From NCBI GenBank assembly GCA_022824805.1, contig JAJDZE010000165.1:1-64000 (forward strand): 64,000 nucleotides of DNA, read 5' to 3'. This stretch comes from Acidimicrobiia bacterium (GTDB lineage: Bacteria; Actinomycetota; Acidimicrobiia; Acidimicrobiales; Poriferisodalaceae). Both the position numbers and the translations under genes were made by a program. Positions 7,969 through 18,128 of this stretch are shown here, in pieces; position 1 is the stretch's first letter; each line of letters begins with the position of its first letter. The notes below the pieces were generated by a model. The model worked only from the letters and a program-made list of their open reading frames with translations, did not search any database and was not told where the DNA came from.

Positions 7969-9678
7969 CTAGCGGCAGCCTCCGTTGTCCTTGTCCCAGG
8001 CGCAGTTCGTGGACAGCCCGTTGACGTCGACGATCTCGCCGATGATGTTCCACGTCTGCTCGTTGGCGTCGAACTGGCTGAAGTCGGAACCCTCGATGAA
8101 GTAGCCGTCGGCTGCACCGTTGAGCTGGGCATTGATGCCATCGAGGTGCAGCGGGCTGTAGATGTCGATCGACCGCACAGCCAGGATGAAGTTGGTGCGG
8201 TTCAGGCCGCCCGGCAGGTCAGCAGCAACACGCAGCGCCTCGCCGAACGGATACCCGAACGTGTAGCCGATGCCGTACAGCGACACAGCCGGGTCGAGAC
8301 CCGCAGCCTCCAGGTTGTCGTTGACGAAGGCGATGAACGGCTCGTCGACATGCTTGGGATCGGTGGTGTCCTTGGAGCCGCCGCCGACAATCCACCAGTC
8401 ATGGGCGAAGTCGCCCGCCGGGGCCATGTACGCCTCGATGCCCTTGCACACCGACGGTGCGAACAGGGCGCCGCCCTTGGCATTGATGTCGTCGTACAGA
8501 CCGCTCTGGCCGGCCTCCTGAATCGCCAGCAAGCACGGATTGCCCGCCGTCATCGAGATGAACACGTCCGGCTCGAACGCCGCAACCGTGGTCATCTCAT
8601 TGGTCAGCGTGGGCGCCGCGGGGTCGTGACGCACCGGCAGGTACTCGCTCACCACATCGGAGTTGGCGTGTGCCCACTCCTCGAAACCGAGCTCGTAGGC
8701 CAGACCGAAGTCGTTGTCCATCACCAGGCCGGCAACCTTCACCGGCAGCAGGTCAGCCAGGTTCTCCTTGATCCAGGCGCCCCACAGGATCGACTCAGTC
8801 GAGTACGACATCTGCATGCCGGTGGTCCACGGGTGGTTCACCGGGTCGCCCCAGGCGGGGTGGCCGGTCATCACGAACGGCTGCGGGATGCACTCCTCGT
8901 TCAGCTTGTCGTACACCGCGAGGGTGTTCGGCGAGCCCAGCGTGAGAATCGAGAACACGTTCTCCGCCTCGATCAGCTCGTCCACGAACTCGATCGTCTG
9001 AGCGGCGACGTAGGCGTCGTCCTTGATGATCAGCGTCAGATCACGCGGAGCACCGCCGACCATGATCGGGTCGTTGTCGTTGATCCAGTCGAAGTAGTTC
9101 TCCCAGCCGTACGCGATGTTGCCGTACGCAGCCAGGTTGCCTGACTGGGCCGTGGTATGGCCGATGCGCACCTGGCTGTCGGTGATGCCTGTGGTGTTCG
9201 ACCAGTCGGTCGGGCACGCACTGATGTCGATCTCGAAGCCGGCCGGGCCGCGCAGGATGCCGTCGTCACCGACGCCGTACTCACCCGACTCGATCTTCTC
9301 GGTCAACTCGGCAACGGTCTTGGCGCGGCGAGCAGCGGCCTCTTCGAAGATGCCTTCGAGGGTGGAGCGATCAAACATCATCTCCTCCTCTTCCATCATC
9401 TCGTCGTCTGACATCTCGTCGTCGGTCTCGCCCGCGACAGCGGCTTCGATGTCTTCCTCAGCAGCGGCGCCGCCGAGAGCACCGGTGGCACCCTCGTCGT
9501 CGTCTTCCTCTGCCATCTCCTCGTCCATCTCCTCGTCCTCGCTGGGCGCGGCGGTGGTCTCGGTTTCTGTCTCGCCAGCGTCTGCATCCGCGTCGTCATC
9601 GCCGCCGCCGCACGCAGCAGCGGCAAGCGAGAACGCGAACAACAACGCCAGCAAACGCCACAGTCGACGTTTGGTCAT
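7969..9678 (-). CDS. Branched-chain amino acid-type ABC transporter substrate-binding lipoprotein, copy 1
   Basis: The 569-residue tandem paralogue of the 5968-7680 gene starts at ATG 9678 behind GGGAGGAA. It has the same architecture: signal peptide ending AAAACGGG, an acidic Met-containing tether with slightly different repeats (MDEEMAEEDDDEG), then the Leu/Ile/Val-type binding domain. Differences cluster in the tether and in scattered surface positions such as PQPFV versus PHPFV. It is the first binding-protein gene after the permease and ATPase genes, about 130 bases downstream of livM. Keeping two copies may broaden specificity or raise dosage (inference). Confidence 0.9.
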   Translation of the reverse strand: MTKRRLWRLLALLFAFSLAAAACGGGDDDADADAGETETETTAAPSEDEEMDEEMAEEDDDEGATGALGGAAAEEDIEAAVAGETDDEMSDDEMMEEEEMMFDRSTLEGIFEEAAARRAKTVAELTEKIESGEYGVGDDGILRGPAGFEIDISACPTDWSNTTGITDSQVRIGHTTAQSGNLAAYGNIAYGWENYFDWINDNDPIMVGGAPRDLTLIIKDDAYVAAQTIEFVDELIEAENVFSILTLGSPNTLAVYDKLNEECIPQPFVMTGHPAWGDPVNHPWTTGMQMSYSTESILWGAWIKENLADLLPVKVAGLVMDNDFGLAYELGFEEWAHANSDVVSEYLPVRHDPAAPTLTNEMTTVAAFEPDVFISMTAGNPCLLAIQEAGQSGLYDDINAKGGALFAPSVCKGIEAYMAPAGDFAHDWWIVGGGSKDTTDPKHVDEPFIAFVNDNLEAAGLDPAVSLYGIGYTFGYPFGEALRVAADLPGGLNRTNFILAVRSIDIYSPLHLDGINAQLNGAADGYFIEGSDFSQFDANEQTWNIIGEIVDVNGLSTNCAWDKDNGGCR

Positions 9679-9808
9679 GGTGTTCCTCCCATGTGGGTGA
9701 ATGTGGTCATGCCGACCCCCGGAAGACCCGAAGGCAGCATCGCCAAGCAAAGCTATGTCGCACGCTTTCGGCGATGCCCTGAGGGCGTATGTCAATCGAG
9801 CGACAATT

Positions 9809-11176
9809 TCAAGCTCGTTTTAGATTTTGGTCGGACGGGGGTGCTGGAGCGTCCCGGCGGCGGTTGAACAGCCCGATGAGGCCCCGGGGAAACACGAACG
9901 TGAGCGCTACCAGCAGCACACCGAAGACGAACTGCTCCTCGTCGAGCAGGCGCAGGAATTCGCCGAGTGGGCCCAGCCCGCTCACGCCGCCGAGCAGTTC
10001 GCCGATCCGCGAGAAGACCTCCCGGATCGCGACGCCGAGCACGGAGCCCCACAGCGAGCCCAACCCGCCGAGCACCGCTGTGGCATACAGCACCAGCGAC
10101 TCCTGGAACGGGTACGACTCCTGCGAGGTGAACGGCACGAGCACGATGCCGAGAGCGCCTGCGAGGCCGGCCAGCGACGCACTCATTGCGAACGTGCTGA
10201 CCCTGGACGCCACCAGGTTCACCCCGTACACGGCCGACGCGGTGTCATTGTCACGCACCGCACGCATGGCACGGCCGGGCCGACTGTTGATGAGATTGTG
10301 CGTCAGCCACATCGCTAGCGCCACCACCGCCAGGCAGATCAGGTAGCGGTACAGCCCTTCGGCCCAGCGGCTGGTGCCGAACCACGACGGCGGCACCAAC
10401 TCGGCGCCCACCGCCCTGCCGCTGACGCCGCCGGAGAACGCCGGCACTCGCTTGGCGAGCGGCTGAAACACGATGGCCAGCCCGAGCGTCACCAGCGCGA
10501 GGTGGATGCCCTTGATGCGGAGCGCAGGAAGGCCGACCAATGCGCCGATCACGCCCGCGAACGCGGCCCCCGCCAGGATCGAGATGGCCCACGGCAGCGC
10601 CAGGTCGTCGACTGCGTAGGCGGCTGCGAACGCGCCGACGGCCACGAAGACCCCATGGCCGAGGCTGATCATGCCGCCGTAGCCCGTGGCGATATTGACG
10701 CCCAGCACGGCGAGGACCATGACGATGATCTGGGTGTTCTGCCGCATCTCGGTCACCGAGCTGGTCAGCGGCATCGCCACCAGCCACACGCCCAGCAGCA
10801 CAGCGCCGATCCAGCTGAGCGGGCCGATCCGCCGGCGCGAACCCACCACACGATCTGCGCCGCCGTCGCCGATCAAAGCTGTGCCAACGCCGGATGCCGC
10901 TGGCGGGCCGCTGCGCACGCTGAGCCCAGCGCCGGACGGCTCGGCGCCCAGCGCCCCCGTATCAGACGGCTCGTCAGGCTCGGATGTCGCGGCAGCCTCG
11001 GATGGCTCGTCAGTCGCAGACGCCGCGGCAGCCTCGGAAGGCTCGTCCGTCTCGAGCGGCGCGGCGGCCGGTGGGTCGTCGGGCGGGGCGAAGACAGCGA
11101 ACACGCCGGCTTCGGTACCCGGGTCGTCATCGTCGCCTGGGCGCGGCAGCGGCGTGGGCCAGTTGTCGTCGCTCAC
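9809..11176 (-). CDS. livM: LivM-type ABC permease with a repetitive N-terminal extension
   Basis: This is the branched-chain amino acid permease, LivM subfamily, about 455 residues from the GTG at 11176. The stop of the upstream livH overlaps this start (GTGA), indicating translational coupling; a longer open frame reaching 11626 is out of context. Before the first membrane helix (about residue 120) there is a hydrophilic stretch with repeated DEPSEAAA-like units. The membrane part has the LivM loop NSRPGRAMRAVRDNDTAS and about eight to nine helices. It pairs with the adjacent LivH and would use the shared LivG/LivF ATPases. Confidence 0.88.
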   Translation of the reverse strand: MSDDNWPTPLPRPGDDDDPGTEAGVFAVFAPPDDPPAAAPLETDEPSEAAAASATDEPSEAAATSEPDEPSDTGALGAEPSGAGLSVRSGPPAASGVGTALIGDGGADRVVGSRRRIGPLSWIGAVLLGVWLVAMPLTSSVTEMRQNTQIIVMVLAVLGVNIATGYGGMISLGHGVFVAVGAFAAAYAVDDLALPWAISILAGAAFAGVIGALVGLPALRIKGIHLALVTLGLAIVFQPLAKRVPAFSGGVSGRAVGAELVPPSWFGTSRWAEGLYRYLICLAVVALAMWLTHNLINSRPGRAMRAVRDNDTASAVYGVNLVASRVSTFAMSASLAGLAGALGIVLVPFTSQESYPFQESLVLYATAVLGGLGSLWGSVLGVAIREVFSRIGELLGGVSGLGPLGEFLRLLDEEQFVFGVLLVALTFVFPRGLIGLFNRRRDAPAPPSDQNLKRA

Positions 11177-12117
11177 ACCCGCTCGATCCGCTGAGTGCCG
11201 AACAGGCCGGCCGGGCGCACGATCAGCACCACCACCATGGCGACGAGCGCAGGCAGCACACTGAGCTCGAAGCCGATGAACGGGACATAGGCCGGGATCA
11301 GTGTCTGGCTGAGACCGATGATCACGCCGCCCACCAGCGCTCCCTTGGGCGAGTCGAGCCCGCCGAGCGTGGCCGCAGCAAAGGCGTACACCAGTACCCG
11401 CACCATCATGGTGGGCTCGAGGAGCACCGAGTTCGCGCTCATGTTCGCCGCTATGGCCCCCAGGCCCGCCGCCAGCGCCCAGCCGTACATCAGCGTCGGA
11501 CCCACGCGGATGCCGTTCAAGGCGGCCGATTCGGGATCGATGGACACTGCCCGGAAGGCGAGACCGGCTCTCGTGTAGCGCAGCAACATGGCCAGCGCGG
11601 TCAGCAGCGCGAACAGCACCAGCCACGCCCCGACCGTGGAGAAGCGCAGGCGGGCGCCCGCGATCGCGAAGTGATCACCGGGATCCGACGGGAAGAACGG
11701 CGGGAAGACACGCGGTCCGGTGCCCCACCATTGGCCCATCAACGAGTTCAGCGCCAGCAAGATGCCGATCGTCACGTTGACGAGCGCTAGCTCCGGCGCG
11801 TTTCGCAATGGCCGGATCAGCACGCGTTCGGTGGCAGCACCTGCCGCGATGCCGATGACGACCGCGCCTCCGATCGCCAGTGGCGTCACGAGCGGCGCTC
11901 CGATCCATGACGCCAGCCCGCCGCCGGTGACACCTGGTGCCGCACCGGCGAGCAGGACGAAGGCGATGTAGGCCGAGAAGGTGGCCATCTCGCCCTGGGC
12001 GAAGTTCAGCAGCCCGGTGGATCGAAAGATGATGACCAGCGCCAGCGCCAGCGAGGAGTAGATGGCGCTGTTGAACAGTGCATCGAAGATTCGCTGCAGC
12101 AGCAGTACTACATCCAT
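11173..12117 (-). CDS. livH: LivH-type ABC permease
   Basis: This 314-residue inner-membrane permease of the LivH subfamily has the typical N-terminal signature IFRSTGLLNFAQGEMATFSA and the late GGLDSPKGALVGGVIIGL segment, ending in FGTQRIERV. The start is the ATG at 12117. The gene overlaps the next livM by four bases. It is the second of two LivH proteins in the locus and is shorter than the first because it lacks an extracytoplasmic insertion. Confidence 0.9.
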   Translation of the reverse strand: MDVVLLLQRIFDALFNSAIYSSLALALVIIFRSTGLLNFAQGEMATFSAYIAFVLLAGAAPGVTGGGLASWIGAPLVTPLAIGGAVVIGIAAGAATERVLIRPLRNAPELALVNVTIGILLALNSLMGQWWGTGPRVFPPFFPSDPGDHFAIAGARLRFSTVGAWLVLFALLTALAMLLRYTRAGLAFRAVSIDPESAALNGIRVGPTLMYGWALAAGLGAIAANMSANSVLLEPTMMVRVLVYAFAAATLGGLDSPKGALVGGVIIGLSQTLIPAYVPFIGFELSVLPALVAMVVVLIVRPAGLFGTQRIERV

Positions 12118-12196
12118 CGCTACTGCTCAGCCTTCAGCAATGTCGGCCGCGCCCCGGCGCCCCGATCGAGGCGGGAGGCTCGGCGTCGCTCTACAT

Positions 12197-14023
12197 CTAC
12201 GCAGAGGCGCCGACGTCTTCAGACGCTGGCTCGGGCGCCGTCTCGGCCTTCTCCTCGGCGAACACGAAGTAGCGCAGGCCGACGAAGATCGTCCCCACGA
12301 TGACGATGATGCTCAACACCAGCGACAGCATGCTCTGTGTCGGCCAGCCGATGAGCCAGAAGCCCACCGGTGTCTCGGAGGCATCGATGGCATCGGATGC
12401 CACGTTGCACAGCTGGCTGACCGACATGTCGCTGATCTCGCCATCCGGTGAGGTGGCGCAGAATTCGCCAGACGTCCCCGTGAAGTCCTTTGCTTTTGCA
12501 GCTTCATTGACCAGTGGGATCGCCGGAACCGTCTTGCCGTCGGGGTCGACAGCGACCGACTCGCGTGCAAGGTGCCCGACATGGTGAGCCCGCAGTGCGA
12601 GGTTGAGGGCGAAGGCCTTGATGTAGGCGAAGCTGAGCACGCCGAGAACGCCGGCCGCTTTCGCTTGTGACGTCACCGTGTCGGCATTGTCGCCGCGCAG
12701 ACCCGCCTTGGCCGCTCGGAGCTCGTTCATCGACACAAATACCACGATCGGCGCGAGCACCACGATGGCGAAGCGCAACGCGAACGCCAGCGTGCCGACG
12801 ATGAGGTTGTCGACGTTCATCAGCACCCAGCCGATCACCAGCAGCACCGGCCCCATGACGGCGAACCTCATGGCCCACGTGGCGCGGGTGGACGAGGGAC
12901 CCGGATCGAGAGCCGACAGCGGGGTGATGGCGTCGCCGTCTGGCGTGAGCGGCACGACCTGGATGATCTTCTTCTGCACGGCTGTCACCATCGAAGCGAT
13001 GCCGCCGGGGGCGAAGAACGTGAAGAGGATCAGGATGAGGCCGAAGATGGCCGCCGACAGCGGCCCGTCGCCGTCGAGGGTGTAGAAGCCCAGCGGGATG
13101 GAGATCCGCTTCGTGAGGTCTCGGGCCCATACCACGAACAGGCCGCCGAAGATCGAGCCCTGCAACGTGCCGACCCCGCCGATCACCAAGCCGATGATGA
13201 GGTCGACCGCCAGCAGGAAGGTGAAGTCCTGGCCGGCCACGAAACCCTTGTCGAGGCACCACATGAGGCCCGCCAGCGAGCCCAGCGAGGCGCTCAGTGC
13301 GAAGTTCACGGTCTTATACAGCGGCAGGTTGACGCCGTAGACCGCAGCGCCGGCCTCGCTGTCGCGGATCGCCAGCACTGCACGCCCCGGTCGGCTTCGC
13401 ATGATGTTGCGCACCAGCGCGATCACCAGCACCGTGATCAGCAGCAGGATCCAGTAGCGATAGGCGTTGGCGCCTCGTGCCCCGTCGACGCCCGGCAGCC
13501 ACTCGAAGAAACTCGAAAAGCCGCTTTCCTGGCGGTCGACTTCCTCGATGACATCCCGCCCGTTGGGTCCGCCTGTGCGCCGCGCGATGCCGAGTTCGTC
13601 GATATTCACCAGCGTCGGGAACACCGCCGCTTGCGCTATGGTGACCAAGGCGAGGTACAGGCCCTTGACCCGCAGCGCCGGCAGGCCCACGATGACGCCG
13701 ATGGCGAATCCGACGATCACGACCACCGGGATGACCATCCAGTAGTCCCAGAGTTCGTCCTGGACCATCGACGCGGCTACGAATGCGCCGATGCCCATGA
13801 ACGCCGAATGGCCCAAGGCAAGCATGCCGTTGAAGCCCACGACCAGATTGACGGCCAGCACGGCGACCATCAAGACCAGCGCGCGGTTCATCTTGCCGAT
13901 CTCGAACGGCTGCAGGACCAGCGGCACCAAGACAGCCAGCGCCAAGGCGTAGCCCCAGCTCAGGAATCGCCACTGGCGATGCTGTGTGCTGCCCTTGGAA
14001 ACGATGAGCAGTGGTGAACTCAT
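12197..14023 (-). CDS. livM: LivM-type ABC permease with a C-terminal membrane extension
   Basis: At 608 residues it is far longer than ordinary LivM proteins (about 300-420). The first 350 residues are a normal LivM permease with the GFNGMLALGHSAFMGIGAF and RSRPGRAVLAIRDSEAGA motifs. The remaining 240 or so residues add hydrophobic segments (AVMGPVLLVIGWVLM, then FAIVVLAPIVVFVSM), a polar Cys-containing section, another membrane segment (LVLSIIVIVGTIFVGL) and an acidic tail. No frameshift is seen. The extension has no recognised domain. The upstream neighbour is livH (14053-15111). Confidence 0.85.
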   Translation of the reverse strand: MSSPLLIVSKGSTQHRQWRFLSWGYALALAVLVPLVLQPFEIGKMNRALVLMVAVLAVNLVVGFNGMLALGHSAFMGIGAFVAASMVQDELWDYWMVIPVVVIVGFAIGVIVGLPALRVKGLYLALVTIAQAAVFPTLVNIDELGIARRTGGPNGRDVIEEVDRQESGFSSFFEWLPGVDGARGANAYRYWILLLITVLVIALVRNIMRSRPGRAVLAIRDSEAGAAVYGVNLPLYKTVNFALSASLGSLAGLMWCLDKGFVAGQDFTFLLAVDLIIGLVIGGVGTLQGSIFGGLFVVWARDLTKRISIPLGFYTLDGDGPLSAAIFGLILILFTFFAPGGIASMVTAVQKKIIQVVPLTPDGDAITPLSALDPGPSSTRATWAMRFAVMGPVLLVIGWVLMNVDNLIVGTLAFALRFAIVVLAPIVVFVSMNELRAAKAGLRGDNADTVTSQAKAAGVLGVLSFAYIKAFALNLALRAHHVGHLARESVAVDPDGKTVPAIPLVNEAAKAKDFTGTSGEFCATSPDGEISDMSVSQLCNVASDAIDASETPVGFWLIGWPTQSMLSLVLSIIVIVGTIFVGLRYFVFAEEKAETAPEPASEDVGASA

Positions 14024-14052
14024 ACCTCAGCAACTCCCCTTGGGTCGTTGAG

Positions 14053-15111
14053 CTAGACGCGCTCGATGCGGCGGGTTCCGAAGAGACCCGCTGGACGGAA
14101 CAGCAGCACGATCAGGATCAGCAGGAACGCCATGGCCAGCTGCAAGATCGAGAAATAGGCCTGGCCCAGCACGACAACGCCGAACCACGACACGAGCACC
14201 GACTTGATCAACCCCACGACGAGCCCGCCGATGACGGCGCCGCCCAGGCTGTCGAGCCCGCCCAAGGCGGCTGCGGCCAGTGCATAGATCAGGATGGTCA
14301 GCATCATGTTGGGGTTGACGCCGCCGAGTGCCGGCGCCACCAGCGCTGCGCCGAGCGTGCCGAACACCGATGCGAGCGCCCAGCCGAAGCCCAGCGTTCG
14401 GCCTGTGTTGACGCCGACCAGCCGTGCCGATTCGGCATTGGACGACACGGCACGGAAGGCCAAGCCGGCCTTCGTCTTGCCCAAGATGATCGCCAGCGCA
14501 ATCAGCGCCAGCGCAAGGCCGATCCAGGTGCCGATGGTGCGGTAGTGGAGCCGTGCGCCGACGACTTCGAAGAAGGTGCGGCCCACCATCTCGCACATCT
14601 CGGCATCGGCGGTGCCGCGTGCGACCTCGACGAGGTCGCCGTCGGCATTCTTGAGGCAGGCAATAGTGCCGTCGCTCGATGTCTTCAGCTCGCTGCCGTT
14701 GGGCACCCAGCTCGGGAAGTGCCCGAATGGATCGTTGACCCGGCGCACCTGGTAGTTCCATATGTCGCCGGCGACGGCATTGATGATGAGGAATAAGCCC
14801 AGCGTGATCAGCACGACCGGTAGGTGGTCGTCGGGGTCGAAGGGTCTGACGAGCGCTCGCTCCACGGCCGCTCCGATGACCGCGCTGACCGCCATGGCCA
14901 CAGCTATGGAGAGCCAGAGCCACCAGCCCTGCTCCACGTTCAGCACGTACACGAAGAACGCACCGAGCATGGCCAACTCGCCCGTGGCGAAGTTGATCAA
15001 TGTGGTGGCCTTGAAGATCAGCACCAGCGCCAAGGCGACGGTGCCATAGACGGCGCCGTCGCGTAGGCCGTTGAAAATGAAATCCGGGAGGATCTCGAAG
15101 TTCCAGTTCAC
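14053..15111 (-). CDS. livH: LivH-type ABC permease
   Basis: The 352-residue LivH-family permease has the signature IFKATTLINFATGELAMLGA near the N-terminus and GGLDSLGGAVIGGLVVGLIK near the end, finishing FGTRRIERV like the second LivH. Between the third and fourth helices there is a polar insertion of about 60 residues containing two cysteines, likely exposed outside the membrane. It starts at ATG 15111, 22 bases after the livF stop, and is followed 29 bases later by its LivM partner. Confidence 0.9.
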   Translation of the reverse strand: MNWNFEILPDFIFNGLRDGAVYGTVALALVLIFKATTLINFATGELAMLGAFFVYVLNVEQGWWLWLSIAVAMAVSAVIGAAVERALVRPFDPDDHLPVVLITLGLFLIINAVAGDIWNYQVRRVNDPFGHFPSWVPNGSELKTSSDGTIACLKNADGDLVEVARGTADAEMCEMVGRTFFEVVGARLHYRTIGTWIGLALALIALAIILGKTKAGLAFRAVSSNAESARLVGVNTGRTLGFGWALASVFGTLGAALVAPALGGVNPNMMLTILIYALAAAALGGLDSLGGAVIGGLVVGLIKSVLVSWFGVVVLGQAYFSILQLAMAFLLILIVLLFRPAGLFGTRRIERV

Positions 15112-15133
15112 GGTCTGCCCCCGTACCTGCGGA

Positions 15134-15843
<710 letters not shown>

Positions 15844-15847
<4 letters not shown>

Positions 15848-16605
15848 GAAGAACTCCCCAGGTACGCCTCGATGACCTCCGGGTCGTTGCGCACGACATC
15901 GGGGTGACCGTCGGCGATCTTGCGGCCGAAATTGAGCACCACGAGGTGCTCGCTGATGTTGAGCACCATGCGCATGTGGTGCTCCACCAGCAGGACCGAC
16001 AGGTTGTGCCGGTCGCGGAGGTCTTTGACATCTTGGGCGAGCGAGTCGACCTCGGCGTGGGTGAGGCCCGACGCCGGCTCATCCATCATGATGAGGCGCG
16101 GGTTGGAGATGAGAGCCCGGGCGAGCTCGATGCGCTTCAGCGTGCCGAACGGCAGACCGGCGGCGGGGTGGTAGGCGTGCTCCTCGAGGCCGAGTTCCTC
16201 GAGCGCTTCCCATGCCCTGCGCCGCAGGTCCTTCTCTTCGTTGCGGGTGCCGAGCCGGAACGCAGCTGTGAAGAAGTTGGCCTTCGTGTTGGTGTGATCC
16301 CCCACCATCACGTTCTCGATCACCGTCATGCCCTGCCAGAGGGCCAGGTTCTGGAACGTGCGGTAGACGCCGACGCGGCTGATCTGGTGGGCCGGCATGG
16401 CCAGCAGATCGTGCCCGTCGAATGTCACCGCGCCGGCCGTCGGATCGTAGATCCGGCTGACCACGTTGAACAGCGTGGTCTTGCCCGCACCGTTCGGACC
16501 GATGAGTCCGAGGATCTGTCCCTCATCGAGGTTGAAGGACAAATCGTCGAGCGCACGGATGCCGCCGAACTGCACGGAGATGTCTTGGACTTCGAGCAAC
16601 GCCAC
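15844..16605 (-). CDS. livG: Branched-chain amino acid-type ABC transporter ATPase (LivG)
   Basis: The 253-residue ATPase has Walker [16 protein letters not shown], the LivG-type [19 protein letters not shown] stretch, signature [18 protein letters not shown], and Walker [12 protein letters not shown]. It is the first gene of the minus-strand transporter locus that runs to 5968. The ATG at 16605 lies about 90 bases downstream of the tRNA-Gln gene on the same strand, so transcription could also arrive from gltX. Confidence 0.93.
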
Positions 16606-16693
16606 GCGCTGAACCCCCTCCGGTCCTCGCCGGTCAGGTGACCGGCCGCAGGCAAGTTATCAGGTCGGCCCGGCAGCGTAGCGTTCAACTGCC

Positions 16694-16768
16694 TGGTTCG
16701 GGGAGGAGGACTCGAACCCCCAATGACTGGACCAGAACCAGTTGTGTTGCCAATTACACCATCCCCGA
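16694..16768 (-). tRNA. tRNA-Gln, anticodon CUG
   Basis: The minus strand folds as a cloverleaf: acceptor TCGGGGA paired with TCCCCGA, D arm, anticodon stem ACTGG/CCAGT around the loop TTCTGGT (anticodon CTG), and a T arm containing GGTTCGAGTCC. The 3' CCA is encoded (16694-16696). It starts 13 bases after the gltX stop on the same strand, so the two are probably co-transcribed. Confidence 0.95.
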
Positions 16769-16781
16769 GGGCGGGAACAGG

Positions 16782-18128
16782 CTAGCGCTGCGGCTCTTGG
16801 GGCAGTCCTGAATATTCCCTGGAGTCTGCTGCGTTCGTGAGCATCGCCAGCGCGGAGTCGAGGCGCGCGAGCGTGGTTTCGCGGCCGAGCAGCGCGAGCG
16901 ATTCGAACAGCGGGGGGCCGACGGCGCGGCCCGTGGTGACAACGCGAACCGGTGCTTGCGCCTTGCCCAGCTTCAAGCCGAAGCTCTCGCCGATTGCGCG
17001 CAGCAGCGCGTGCAGCGTCGCGGCATTCCACTCCGCCTCGGCGAACGCAGTGCGCGCGCGATCGAGGATGTCGCCTGCCGGTGCGGCCATCGCGGCGGCC
17101 CAGTCGTCTGGGTCGATCTGGGGTTCGGCGAAGAGGAAGGCGATGCGGTCGGGAGCGTCGCCGAGCAGGCGGGTGCGCTCGCGGATGAGCGGCGCGACCG
17201 TGCTCAGGGTCGCTGCGTCGAGCTCGGCGCCCCACGGTTCCGCGCGCACCCACGGCTCGACCGCGGCGGCGAAGCCGGCATCGTCGAGCGCGCGCACGTA
17301 GCTGCCGTTGATCGCGGTGAGCTTGTCCATGTCGAACATGGCGGGCGCCGCATTCACGTCGGCAAGATCGAAGAGGTCAACGATCTCGCTGAGCGGTCGC
17401 ACCTCGATGTCGTCGGGAGGTCCCCACCCCAGCAGTGCCAAGTAATTCACCATGGCCGCCGGCAGCACACCTTGGTCGCGATAGCTGATGAGCGACACAT
17501 CGTCGCGCCGCTTGGAGAGCTTCTTTCGCTGCTTGTTGACGATGAGCGGCAGGTGGGCGAAGGTCGGCATATCGGTCGCGCCGAGCGCAGCCCGCAGCAG
17601 CACCACCTTCGGCGTCGTATTCAGCAGGTCTTCGCCTCGCACGACGTGCGTGATGCCCAGGTCGAGATCGTCGACAGCGTTCGCGACGAAGAAGGTCGCG
17701 CTGCCGTCGCTGCGGCGGACCACGAAGTCGTCGATCGACGCATTCGGGAACTCGACGCGGCCCCGCACGATGTCGTCGAAGGCCGTCACGCCGTCGTCGG
17801 GAACAGCGAACCGCACCGCCCCGTCGTCGACATAGGCACGTCCCTCGTCGAGCCATCTGTCGACCGCAGCGCCGTAGAGGGCGCCGCGCTGGCTCTGGAA
17901 GACGGGGTCGCCGTCGAAGTCGAGCCCGAGCCATTCGAGCGTCTCGAGGATCTGATTGATGTGCGCGGTTGTGGCGAGTGTCGCGTCGGTGTCCTCGATG
18001 CGCAGCACCATCTCCCCGCCGCAGTGGCGGGCATACAGCCAGTTGTACAGCGCCGTGCGCGCCGTGCCGAGGTGCGGCAGCCCGGTGGGGGCAGGAGCGA
18101 ATCGCAGCCGGGGGGCGTCGCTCAGCAC
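16782..18128 (-). CDS. gltX: Glutamyl-tRNA synthetase
   Basis: This 448-residue class I synthetase charges tRNA-Glu and, in organisms using the transamidation route, also tRNA-Gln. The HIGH-type motif is APAPTGLPHLGTARTAL at residues 12-28 and the KMSKS-type loop is KKLSKRRDDVSL near residue 236. Length is typical. It overlaps the upstream hypothetical gene by seven bases and is followed by tRNA-Gln. GatCAB is encoded 40 kb away in the same window, consistent with a non-discriminating enzyme, though discrimination cannot be read directly. Confidence 0.95.
   Translation of the reverse strand: MLSDAPRLRFAPAPTGLPHLGTARTALYNWLYARHCGGEMVLRIEDTDATLATTAHINQILETLEWLGLDFDGDPVFQSQRGALYGAAVDRWLDEGRAYVDDGAVRFAVPDDGVTAFDDIVRGRVEFPNASIDDFVVRRSDGSATFFVANAVDDLDLGITHVVRGEDLLNTTPKVVLLRAALGATDMPTFAHLPLIVNKQRKKLSKRRDDVSLISYRDQGVLPAAMVNYLALLGWGPPDDIEVRPLSEIVDLFDLADVNAAPAMFDMDKLTAINGSYVRALDDAGFAAAVEPWVRAEPWGAELDAATLSTVAPLIRERTRLLGDAPDRIAFLFAEPQIDPDDWAAAMAAPAGDILDRARTAFAEAEWNAATLHALLRAIGESFGLKLGKAQAPVRVVTTGRAVGPPLFESLALLGRETTLARLDSALAMLTNAADSREYSGLPQEPQR

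Noticed and set aside
6154-9144. Large + strand open frames (6154-7710, 8146-9144) opposite the two binding-protein genes
   Set aside because: They are antisense shadows: both copies show the same pattern because the real genes are duplicates, and the translations are Arg/His/Val-rich without domains.
9809-11626. Extension of the first LivM to a start at 11626
   Set aside because: The added part lies inside livH in another frame and is low-complexity; the GTG at 11176 overlaps the livH stop as expected for coupled genes.
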